DNA of 64,000 nucleotides. It comes from Pseudomonas wayambapalatensis. Its GTDB lineage: Bacteria; Pseudomonadota; Gammaproteobacteria; Pseudomonadales; Pseudomonadaceae. A program made the position numbers and the translations under genes. Every line of letters begins with the position of its first letter. The stretch's first letter is position 1. Location: positions 4,253,501-4,317,500 of the forward strand of contig CP077096.1 of assembly GCA_014268975.2 (NCBI GenBank), given 5' to 3'. The notes under the pieces are model-generated. The model did not search any database. It was not told where the DNA came from and saw nothing but the letters and a program-made list of their open reading frames with translations. Shown in pieces: positions 43,721 to 51,789 of this stretch.

Positions 43721-45943
43721 CTACAAGGATCCGAAGCTAAGCTCCACGCTCAAGCTGCCCAGGTTGTCGCGCAGACCAACCCCGTAACGCCCCTCCAGAT
43801 CGTCATTGATGCACAACTGCAACTCGCCCTTCTGGCCACGCGGCAACTGCACCTTGTCCCCTATCAGGAACGGCGTGCCGTTACTGCCGATACGGCCGAT
43901 CAGCGCACCTTCGTTCTGCCCGGGCAAGGTATAGCCAGGTTTGGCGATCAAACCCGCATGACCACTGGCGCCCACGAACCCGGTAGCCGGGTTGGCTGTC
44001 CACTGCCCGCCCTTGCACACCGCCAACTGCCAACTGTGACCATTGACCTGCACACCGGTCCCCTGCCAGGCCTGGTTGGCCTGTACCTGCACGGTGCGCG
44101 CAAGCAGGTCGCTGGCCACCACATCGGCAGCCTGGAAGGTCAGCGCAGTGATGGTCAGGGTGGGGTTGGCGGTACCGGTGGTGGGGAACACACCGTCGCC
44201 GACCAGGAACAGGTTCTTGTGGTCCCAACTGCGCTGCTGCTTGTCGACCACCGATTTGCCCGGGTCGCTACCCATGCGGTAGGTGCCCATCAGGTGCCCG
44301 GCGCCGTAGAACGCATAGCGTTCGTTGCCATGGTCGAACACCGTTTGCGGTCCAGGTTCCTTTTTGGGGTGGAAGTCGGTCAACTCGCTGGCGCCCATCA
44401 GCTCAGTGATGATGTGCGTCGCGGCCAAACGCGCCTGCCTGAACCCTTCCTTGGTGTAGTCGGAGAAATCATATTCGATCTCCGGTCTAGCCAGCCCGAG
44501 GCCATCGGTGAGGGTATCGCTGACCTTCACTCGACACAGCGCCTTGTCCGGGTCTTTTTCCAACTGCTCGACCAGAAAGCCCAGGCGGAACTGGCGAGTC
44601 AGCACGCTGTTGAGCTGCTGGACCAGTGCCTGGCCAGACAGTGCCGACTTCTTGGGGTTGGTCCCGCCCTCGTTGGTCCCGTCGATGTAGTCGCAAACGG
44701 CCTTGTACGGATCCTCCTGCGACCAGTTCCAGCCCTCGTTGCCGATCTCGATACGCCAGGCCGCATGTTTCCTGCGAAAGTCGCCGTCACGCATTTCCTC
44801 GATGCCTGAAGTCGACAGCGGGCCACGGAACGGGAACAGCGGCTTACCCTCGGGCATCAGGCCCCAGGCCAGGTACACCGGATGGTCCGACAAGCCACAG
44901 CCAAGCTGCTTGCTGCTGTTGGCAACCCCATCCGGCCAATCCTTGCTCTTGGAATTGAGCAGCAGTTTCGGCGTCTCGATGGCATGGGCGGCGATGACGT
45001 AACGCTGGCCCTGGGCCACGCCATCATTGCGTTTGCCATCGGCCTGGTACTGGATGAACTCGATGCCACTGACTTGCTTGTCGGTCACCAGCACCTTGCT
45101 GGCCACGGTCTGGTAGAGGATGCGCACGTTGCCGGTGTCCAGCGCCTTGGCCATGGTCACGGTGGCATCGTACTTGGCCTGGATCGGGCAGATCGGCGTA
45201 CAGCTGGTATTACCGGCACAGACCCGCCGCCCGTTGTCGTTCTGCGAGTTGCGTCCGGCCGGGGTCGGGCGCACCTTCAGCGTGATGCCGTTATAGAGCT
45301 TGCCGTCGATTGCCTTGGCCACGCCCTGGTCGACCAGCGAAGGCGGGATGCCGTGCATGCGGTACTGGTAGCCCTCGGGGAAGGTCACGCCGAGATAGGA
45401 CTGGGCCGCCACGTCGGCAGACACGCCCATCTCCTCCTCGGCGCGGCAGTACGCGGTCTGCAGGTCGGCATAGCTGATCGGCCAATCGACCCCGACGTTG
45501 TAGGCCGACTTCATGCGAAAGTCATTGGGCAACAGGCGCAGTGCGGTGCCCATCCAGTGCCACATGGTGCCGCCACCGACCCGCTCGTAGGTGCTGGCGA
45601 ACAGCAGTGGCCCTTTCTGTACCAGATAGCTTTTCTCATCCTTGTGCGGGTCGTTGCTAGCGACCGTGATCACGTCCTTGATGGTCGCTCGGGGAGCGAA
45701 CTGCTTGTCCGGGGTCTGCTCCATCTGCTCAGGCGGATAGGGCGATTCGGGCGATTTGAGCACCGCGGTGTAGAAACGCTCCAGATACTCGCTGCGGTTC
45801 GGCGGAATCGCCGGCCCCGACTCCAGCACCAGTACCTTGAGCCCGGCCAGGCCCAACTGGTAGGCCATCACGCTGCCGGCCATGCCGGCGCCCACGACGA
45901 TCACATCGGCTTGCTCGATGTTCTTGGCTTGTACGAGGCTCAT
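43721..45943 (-). CDS. GMC oxidoreductase with C-terminal PA-IL-lectin-like domain
   Basis: 740 residues. An N-terminal FAD-binding motif (VIVVGAGMAGSVMA, about 14-27), a GMC signature region with HLMGTYRMG containing the probable active-site histidine, and a C-terminal FLVGDGVFPTTGTANPTLT flavin loop. From about residue 628 a further 113 residues (43724-44062) show the PA-IL/LecA-type pattern: GHAGLIAKPGYTLPG, EGALIGRIG, FLIGD and INDDLEGRYG. The enzyme likely oxidises a sugar or alcohol, with the lectin domain binding carbohydrate. Overlaps the next gene by 4 nt. Confidence 0.75.
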   Translation of the reverse strand: MSLVQAKNIEQADVIVVGAGMAGSVMAYQLGLAGLKVLVLESGPAIPPNRSEYLERFYTAVLKSPESPYPPEQMEQTPDKQFAPRATIKDVITVASNDPHKDEKSYLVQKGPLLFASTYERVGGGTMWHWMGTALRLLPNDFRMKSAYNVGVDWPISYADLQTAYCRAEEEMGVSADVAAQSYLGVTFPEGYQYRMHGIPPSLVDQGVAKAIDGKLYNGITLKVRPTPAGRNSQNDNGRRVCAGNTSCTPICPIQAKYDATVTMAKALDTGNVRILYQTVASKVLVTDKQVSGIEFIQYQADGKRNDGVAQGQRYVIAAHAIETPKLLLNSKSKDWPDGVANSSKQLGCGLSDHPVYLAWGLMPEGKPLFPFRGPLSTSGIEEMRDGDFRRKHAAWRIEIGNEGWNWSQEDPYKAVCDYIDGTNEGGTNPKKSALSGQALVQQLNSVLTRQFRLGFLVEQLEKDPDKALCRVKVSDTLTDGLGLARPEIEYDFSDYTKEGFRQARLAATHIITELMGASELTDFHPKKEPGPQTVFDHGNERYAFYGAGHLMGTYRMGSDPGKSVVDKQQRSWDHKNLFLVGDGVFPTTGTANPTLTITALTFQAADVVASDLLARTVQVQANQAWQGTGVQVNGHSWQLAVCKGGQWTANPATGFVGASGHAGLIAKPGYTLPGQNEGALIGRIGSNGTPFLIGDKVQLPRGQKGELQLCINDDLEGRYGVGLRDNLGSLSVELSFGSL

Positions 45944-46437
45944 GGCTGCTGCCCTTCCTTGGCTTTGACACCGGTGAATTGCTCGAGGGTTGGTGGCTGC
46001 TCGGCCCAGTAGCCGAAGTGATACTGGCTATAGCCCATGGGATGGGCCTGGGCGATCTTCCACGCCCAGCTTTCCTTGTAGGCCTGGTCGGAAACCACGT
46101 GGATATCACCTTTGGTTTTCTGCGCGTCCTTCAGGTCGTAGGGCTGGTACCAACTGCCCAGCAGCCAGAGCTTCATGATCGAACGCGCGCCCTGGGCGAT
46201 CGGTGAATCCTTGCGGTCCAGAATGGCGGCGGCGATCTCTTTCTCGGGCCGGCCCTTGAGGCTGACAAACAGCTCCAGCAGATTGCTGAAGGCTGCCGCG
46301 CCCATGCCGCTTTGCGCTGTGGCGAAAAACACCGGTGGCAGGTTGACCGGGTCGTCGGACGGGGCAAGGTGGTCGCTGGACAGGCCCGTCAGCAGCGCCG
46401 AAAGCTCAATGAAGTTCTGCAGGTTCTGGTCGTTCAT
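45940..46437 (-). CDS. Small subunit of the GMC dehydrogenase module
   Basis: 165 residues from the ATG at 46437 (AAGGAG upstream). Helical, without signal peptide. The C-terminal part (QAYKESWAWKIAQAHPMGYS then QYHFGYWAE) resembles the gamma or small subunit of membrane-bound gluconate/sorbitol/fructose dehydrogenases that helps assemble the flavoprotein. Coupled by overlap to the GMC gene. Role inferred from context. Confidence 0.6.
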   Translation of the reverse strand: MNDQNLQNFIELSALLTGLSSDHLAPSDDPVNLPPVFFATAQSGMGAAAFSNLLELFVSLKGRPEKEIAAAILDRKDSPIAQGARSIMKLWLLGSWYQPYDLKDAQKTKGDIHVVSDQAYKESWAWKIAQAHPMGYSQYHFGYWAEQPPTLEQFTGVKAKEGQQP

Positions 46438-46441
46438 GGCA

Positions 46442-47794
46442 TCACTCCTTGGCGCCAGTGGATTGGGCACGTTCAAGCAGGAAGGTGAAGTCCGCGAAGC
46501 TGGTACGCGGCGATTCAGTCACCCGGGTGGTCGCGTTGTTGTGGCACTCCATGCAGCTCGAAGACGCCTGCGGCACGGTGCCCTGGTTGTAGGTTTCCAG
46601 CGTGGCGTTGGCCAGGAAGCTTGGCGCCGGAGAGCCCAGGGGGTTGACCGGGTCCGGTACCTGGCACTTCGGATCCTTGGCGGGCTTGGTCGGCCATTGC
46701 GTACTGACCAGTTGGTAGTTGGCCCAGACCGTGCCGGCCAGCGCGCCTCGCCACTGCTGGTTGAGCGCCTGGGCGGCGGCAGTGATCGGAATCTCGCGCA
46801 CGATCTGCGACGGCACGGCCTTCTTCGATGGATCCCACGGCAGCGCCGGCGGCTCGTTGATCGGCCGATCGGCCTTGGCGTCATAGAAAAGGTACGGCCC
46901 CTTGCGCTCACTCATCGGCGTAGTCTTTTCCGGCACGTTGCGCACGTGCTCGAACGTCGACCACACCCACTGCTGCGCGTCCTGGGTCTTGTGCACGATG
47001 TGCAGCCCGACCAGGCCGACCTTCTGCGCACTGCACGACTCGGGAATGAGCGCCCCTTTGTCCGGATCGTCATTGCCCGGGGTATAGACCAGGGCATCGA
47101 CGGCATGGAACTCATCGGCCTTGTCGCTTGCATCAAGGACCTTCCAGGCCGACTTGACCATGATCGCGCCGACCCGCTTATCCTCGTTCGAACCGCAGGC
47201 AAAGGCGATGCGGTTGTCGCTCTTGCCGAGGAACGCCTGTTGCCCCTCCTTGCTGTAAAGGCCGTTGTTGACGATATCGTCGAACATCGGCTGGTTGACC
47301 ATGATCGCGTTGCGCGTGTACTGCCCGCTCTGGTCGACCAGTGGGCCGGTCTTGAACGGCTGGATGAACTCATCGAGCACTCCGGCGACCTTGCCCATCT
47401 GCTGCAGCACAGGCAGGTTGCCCTTGCCCTCACAGGCCGCGGGAAGCGGGGCTTTCTCGTGCCAACCTACAGGTTTCTGCCCCTTGGGCAGGAAGATCTC
47501 GTAACTCTCCTTCCACGACTCCCACACCGTCGTTGTGTTCGGCTTGCCGATCGGCGCATCGGTGTCGGCACTGCCATCGGGCTTGGCCGGCCAGTTCAGG
47601 GCGACGAAGGTCTTCCACGACAACAGGTCGAAATCGTGCTGCAGGCTTTCAAGGGTAGGTGTGGGCGGTACCACGACGGTGACATCGAAGGGAATCTGCG
47701 GCGACAGCACGGGGCTGTCTGCCACCGCGGCCACGGCCAGTACGCTGGTGAAGCCTGCACCCAGGCAGGCCAGGTGTTTCGGTCGTTTTCTCAT
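46442..47794 (-). CDS. Exported haem c protein, electron-acceptor subunit
   Basis: 450 residues from the ATG at 47794, with an N-terminal signal (GFTSVLAVAAVADS). The single haem-binding CMECH motif is at 414-418 near the C-terminus; the remaining 400 residues are not a standard cytochrome domain and I do not recognise them. It probably accepts electrons from the GMC flavoprotein in the periplasm. First gene of the three-gene operon. Confidence 0.6.
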   Translation of the reverse strand: MRKRPKHLACLGAGFTSVLAVAAVADSPVLSPQIPFDVTVVVPPTPTLESLQHDFDLLSWKTFVALNWPAKPDGSADTDAPIGKPNTTTVWESWKESYEIFLPKGQKPVGWHEKAPLPAACEGKGNLPVLQQMGKVAGVLDEFIQPFKTGPLVDQSGQYTRNAIMVNQPMFDDIVNNGLYSKEGQQAFLGKSDNRIAFACGSNEDKRVGAIMVKSAWKVLDASDKADEFHAVDALVYTPGNDDPDKGALIPESCSAQKVGLVGLHIVHKTQDAQQWVWSTFEHVRNVPEKTTPMSERKGPYLFYDAKADRPINEPPALPWDPSKKAVPSQIVREIPITAAAQALNQQWRGALAGTVWANYQLVSTQWPTKPAKDPKCQVPDPVNPLGSPAPSFLANATLETYNQGTVPQASSSCMECHNNATTRVTESPRTSFADFTFLLERAQSTGAKE

Positions 47795-48123
47795 TATCGT
47801 CTCCTCAGCAGATAAAGCGTCGGGACGACACAAGATGCGGGCCCTTCATGGTCCCAGTATTCAGCGTTATCCCTGACGCTGATTTGCAGGCTAGCTGGCC
47901 ATTTGCCACAGGAAAAATAATCGGATTAACGGTAGGGTTATTGCCCTGCCGTACCGATCAGGACAGCTGTTTCACGGATGTAAAACGTTGTGAATTCCCG
48001 CGCACTGAAATCTTTACTTACATTCTGTTCTGCTACCGTCGAGCCGCCTCGAGGGTCGCCGAGCGTCCAGCAACGCTGACACGCCTTGCGCCCTTTCTGC
48101 CCCGACGAAAGGAGTTTCACGGC
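47795..48123. other. Divergent intergenic region, AT-richer
   Basis: 329 bp between the cytochrome gene and the HrpK-like gene, transcribed away from each other. It holds the shared AAACGTTGTGAA sequence at 47983-47994 (TAAA at 47981 and TGAA at 47991, 10 bp apart) and an AAAGGAG ribosome-binding site at 48109. No other gene seen. Confidence 0.5.
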
Positions 48124-51100
48124 ATGTCGACCAGCCCTCTCACCCGCAGCGCCGACACCAAACTGTCAGAGCCACGCGATCATAAACCCGCCGCCACCTT
48201 CCGCGTGCTGCTCGCCAACAGCGAGCGCAACGCCGACAGCTACCGCAGTGCCAAGCCCGACGAGCAGATGCCCACGCTGGGCGAGCTGGCCGCGATCGAA
48301 GCGCCCGGTGCCCAGGGGGCCGACACCGTGCGCTACGTGACGGCCGCAGGCGACCATGTGCTGGTCAGCAAGGCCACCACCCCCAAGCTCTACCAACAGA
48401 TCGTCGAGGCCCGCCCGGCACTGGAGGCCATCGCCAAGAGCAAGCAGGACGGCTACGAACTGCTCGGCAAGGACGCCCAGGCCCCCGCCACCCTTGGTGA
48501 CTACAAGGCCATCGGTGCCGCTGACGAAGTCGGCCCCGGCCTGATCCGATACCAGACCGCCGACGGCAAGGCCTACATCGTCGCCGAGCAGGACAACCCC
48601 GAACTGTTCAAGCAGGTCTCGCAGGACTACAAGGCACTTTCGGGCATCAACCGCAGCATCGCCGATGGCTACCAATGGGCCGGGGCCGACCAGCAGGTGC
48701 CCGGCACGCTTGGCGACTTCCGCGCCGTGGGCCCCGCCGAGGAAGTCGGGCCGGGCGTGATCCGTTACGAGACCCAGGATGGCAGCAAGTACGTGGTGTC
48801 CGAACGCGACAATCCCGAGCTGTTCAAGGCCGCCAGCAGTGCCTACGACAGCCTCTCGGGCCTGCAGGCCAGCGAAGCCGACGGCTACCGGCGCGCCACC
48901 GACAATGAAGTCTGGCCGCCCTTCGACGGTACGGCCATCGGTGCCCGCGACGAGGTGGGCCCGGACCTTATCCGCTATGAACACAATGGCGAGAAAGTCG
49001 TGGTCGCCCGCGACGACAACCCCAAGCTGTTCGATTACCTGGCCGGCCTGCATGAGGTCTACAGCGACCCGGCCAAGGCTGCCGACATCCGCACTGCACT
49101 GGACAACGGCGCAGTGCTGGCCGATGCCAACACACAGGCGCCGGGCCTGAACGACTACAAGGGTTTCGGCTGGACCACCGGCCAGGAAGACAACGTCCTC
49201 ACCTACGAAACCCACGACGGCACCAAGGTCGTGGTCTCGCGCGACATCGCGCCGGAGCAGTTCAAGCAGGTGGCGACCGCCAACGACACCTGGGGCAAGA
49301 TCCACGACAGCGAGAAGGACGGCTACAAGCTGGCCGGCCCCAACGATTTTCTCAAGAACAAGGACATGTCTTTCGGCTCGCCGGACGAGCTGGGCGATGG
49401 CCTGATCCGCTTCGAGACCGACGAGGGCAAGTTCATCGTCTCCAAGGAGCTCAGCCCACAGCTGTACGACGAAGTGGTCGGCAAATGGGAAGGCTGGACC
49501 AAGGGCGAGGTCGATGAGACCCGCAGCAAGTACAACCTGCCGCCGCGCGAGGAGCTCGATGCGCTCAATCTCAAGACCGGGGTCAAGGCCGATGAGAAGG
49601 ACGCCTCCTCGCCCGAACTGACCGTGGGCGAGTTGGCCACCAAGGAGCTGCTCGACAGCTACCGCAAAGGCGTGCAGGACGGCTCGATCGCCAAGGACGA
49701 CCCGCGTGCCAAGCTGGTCCGCGCCCTCGAGGCGCAGGCCGCCTACCAGAACGGCCGCGGCATCACCGGCTACGAGGAAGAGCCCGGCGCCTTCGGCGGC
49801 ACCTGGCGGGTGTTCGACAAGGAACAGACCGCGCTCACCTCCGCCGACATGCACGACATCATCGACGGCGGCAAGCTCAAGGAGCAGATCAGCACCCTGT
49901 TCGCCGACGAGACCATCCAGAAGGACTACAAATCGAAGATGGACGATGCGCTCAACCGCATCCCCAACAAGGACGAGGTCAAGCAGAAGCTGCTCGACCT
50001 GACCAACAACCCCAACTACATCGCCTACCTCAAGGACCTGCAGAAGCAGGGCAAGGACCACGAGGCCAAGGAAGACCTCAACAATACGCTCTCGGCCTTG
50101 TCGTTGTTCGATCCGGAGGCGGCCACCAAGGCGGCCCAGTCGATCCAGGCCGACGGACTGACCAGCGACCTCAACGACCTGGTCGGCGACCCGAGCAAGA
50201 TTTCCGACGAGAACAAGGAGCTGGCCACCAAGGACCTGTTCGGCCTGCTCAAGAGTGTGCTCAAGGGCTCACTGCTGGACATGCCGCGCCGCACCCAGGA
50301 AGTCATCGAGAAGTTTCTCGAAGAGGGGCTGCAGGGCAAGCAGAAATCCTCGGTGGTCACCAAGGTGCTCGAAGAGCTGTCGCAGATCGACATGGCCAAG
50401 GGCAGCATCAGCGAGGCCGACCTCAAGACCGTGCTGTCCAAGCCCTATGTACCGATTGCCGACCGTGGCACCCTCGGCGAGGTGTTCAGCGCCCTCAACA
50501 GCAAGGGCATCCTCGGCACGCTGGGTGCCGGGGTGAACCTGTTCTCGGGCATCTATCAACTGGTCGGCCAGGGCGGCAAGCTGGGCGAGACCTGGCAGCA
50601 GCGTCTGTCGATCGCCAAGGACTTCGTCAGTTTCGCCGGCGCCGGCAGCCACTTCGCCAAGGTCGGCGATGCCATCGGCGGGCTGGTCGGCAAGAGCGGG
50701 TTGGTCGACTTCCTCGGCCTGGACAAGACGCTGCCGGAGATCTGGGGCAAGGGCGGTATTCAGGAGCCGAAATTCGAGTTCAAGCTCAGCGAGCTGCCGG
50801 CGAGCACCAAGGCCAAGATCGCCGAAGCGCTCGATACCCTGCCCGGCAGCAAGCTGGGGGACTTTTCCGATGTGCTCGGTGACGGCGCGGGCAATGCCAA
50901 CGCCGCCAAGAACGCCTATGGCGGCATTACCCAGCGCCTGGAGGACGCGGTGTCGGCCTCCGGCACGGTCAAGCTGCCACCGGGCAAGGCGGCGAAGATT
51001 GCGGGGTCGGTGATCAAGGTACTGGGCCCGGCCACAGACCTTGCCGGTGGTTTCGCCGACATCGTGCTGGGGGCCTTCACCATCAAGAACGCGATCAAGG

Positions 51101-51549
51101 ATGGCGACCCGCTGGCCAAGGCCTCCGGTGGCCTGCAGATCGCCGGCGGTGCCTTCGGTGCCTCGGCCGGTGTCCTCGGTGCTGCCAGCCTGTTCGGTGC
51201 AGGCACGGCTGCAGCGCTGACCGGGCCGTTCTTCCTGGTGGGCGTGGTGCTGGGAGTGATTGGCGGGATCATCGGTTACTTCGTCGATCACAACAAACGG
51301 CAGAAGGCCAGTGAGAAGGAAAACGACTGGTATCGGGATTTGGCGGCCGATGGGTTGTTGCAGGGCGACTGGGCGGACAAGGTCGAGTATGCCCACTATT
51401 CGATCCACCATTATGGCGACCGCGAGGCGCCGGAGGATGACAGCCTGTTCCGCTTCCAGGAGGCCGAATGGAAGCATTTCGACGAGACGCCGCAGAAGAA
51501 TGGCTCGTCGAGCAACCGCCTGGACGACAAGTTGCACGTGGATCATTGA
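48124..51549 (+). CDS. Large repeat protein, HrpK-like candidate T3SS translocator
   Basis: 1141 residues from the ATG at 48124 (AAAGGAG 9 nt upstream; the longer frame is not preceded by a site). Six tandem ~70-residue repeats span about residues 39-458, sharing DGYxxAG, EVGPGLIRY and VxExDNPELFK elements. The middle is charged and helical. A Gly/Ala-rich hydrophobic stretch lies at about 1000-1056 (LFGAGTAAALTGPFFLVGVV, VLGVIGGIIGYFVDH), followed by a polar tail (VEYAHYSIHHYGDREAPEDD). The tail and repeat style recall HrpK/HrpF-type translocators of plant-associated bacteria; similarity is from memory, not from a search. Confidence 0.6.
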   Translation: MSTSPLTRSADTKLSEPRDHKPAATFRVLLANSERNADSYRSAKPDEQMPTLGELAAIEAPGAQGADTVRYVTAAGDHVLVSKATTPKLYQQIVEARPALEAIAKSKQDGYELLGKDAQAPATLGDYKAIGAADEVGPGLIRYQTADGKAYIVAEQDNPELFKQVSQDYKALSGINRSIADGYQWAGADQQVPGTLGDFRAVGPAEEVGPGVIRYETQDGSKYVVSERDNPELFKAASSAYDSLSGLQASEADGYRRATDNEVWPPFDGTAIGARDEVGPDLIRYEHNGEKVVVARDDNPKLFDYLAGLHEVYSDPAKAADIRTALDNGAVLADANTQAPGLNDYKGFGWTTGQEDNVLTYETHDGTKVVVSRDIAPEQFKQVATANDTWGKIHDSEKDGYKLAGPNDFLKNKDMSFGSPDELGDGLIRFETDEGKFIVSKELSPQLYDEVVGKWEGWTKGEVDETRSKYNLPPREELDALNLKTGVKADEKDASSPELTVGELATKELLDSYRKGVQDGSIAKDDPRAKLVRALEAQAAYQNGRGITGYEEEPGAFGGTWRVFDKEQTALTSADMHDIIDGGKLKEQISTLFADETIQKDYKSKMDDALNRIPNKDEVKQKLLDLTNNPNYIAYLKDLQKQGKDHEAKEDLNNTLSALSLFDPEAATKAAQSIQADGLTSDLNDLVGDPSKISDENKELATKDLFGLLKSVLKGSLLDMPRRTQEVIEKFLEEGLQGKQKSSVVTKVLEELSQIDMAKGSISEADLKTVLSKPYVPIADRGTLGEVFSALNSKGILGTLGAGVNLFSGIYQLVGQGGKLGETWQQRLSIAKDFVSFAGAGSHFAKVGDAIGGLVGKSGLVDFLGLDKTLPEIWGKGGIQEPKFEFKLSELPASTKAKIAEALDTLPGSKLGDFSDVLGDGAGNANAAKNAYGGITQRLEDAVSASGTVKLPPGKAAKIAGSVIKVLGPATDLAGGFADIVLGAFTIKNAIKDGDPLAKASGGLQIAGGAFGASAGVLGAASLFGAGTAAALTGPFFLVGVVLGVIGGIIGYFVDHNKRQKASEKENDWYRDLAADGLLQGDWADKVEYAHYSIHHYGDREAPEDDSLFRFQEAEWKHFDETPQKNGSSSNRLDDKLHVDH

Positions 51550-51576
51550 GCCACTGATTGCAATCCATCCCTGTGG

Positions 51577-51681
51577 GAGCGGCGGTTCGGCGCCCCGACT
51601 TGCCCGCGAAAAGAACACCGCGGTGAATGGCACCGGCTTCGCCGGTGTTCGCGGGCAAGTCGGGGCGCCGAACCGCCGCTC
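51577..51681. repeat. Perfect 34-bp inverted REP pair (BIME)
   Basis: Arms 51577-51610 and 51648-51681 are exact inverse complements, each containing TTCGCGGGCAAGTCGGGGCG. The loop has its own ACCGGCTTCGCCGGT hairpin. An arm nearly identical to part of this occurs at 13.65 kb. Confidence 0.85.
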
Positions 51682-51707
51682 CTACAAGGGCTGTGGCTTG
51701 GGCACAA

Positions 51708-51747
51708 AAAAGCCACGAGCCCGCCTGCGGCGATCCTCGTGGCTTTT
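51708..51747. terminator. Bidirectional rho-independent terminator
   Basis: AAAAGCCACGAG (51708-51719) and CTCGTGGCTTTT (51736-51747) form a 12-bp stem with A and T tracts on both sides, between the convergent HrpK-like and mqo genes. Confidence 0.8.
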
Positions 51748-51789
51748 CAGGCAACGGCCTGTCAGACGACAGGCGATCCCCAGGGCAGC

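Noticed and set aside
48238..49497. Tandem repeats considered as CRISPR or DNA satellite
   Set aside because: The repeats are conserved at protein level with period about 210 bp and stay in frame; there are no short identical DNA repeats with unique spacers.
48166..50061. 631-codon open frame antisense to the HrpK-like gene
   Set aside because: Exactly follows the codon bias of the plus-strand gene, which has a good start, ribosome-binding site and clear internal repeats.
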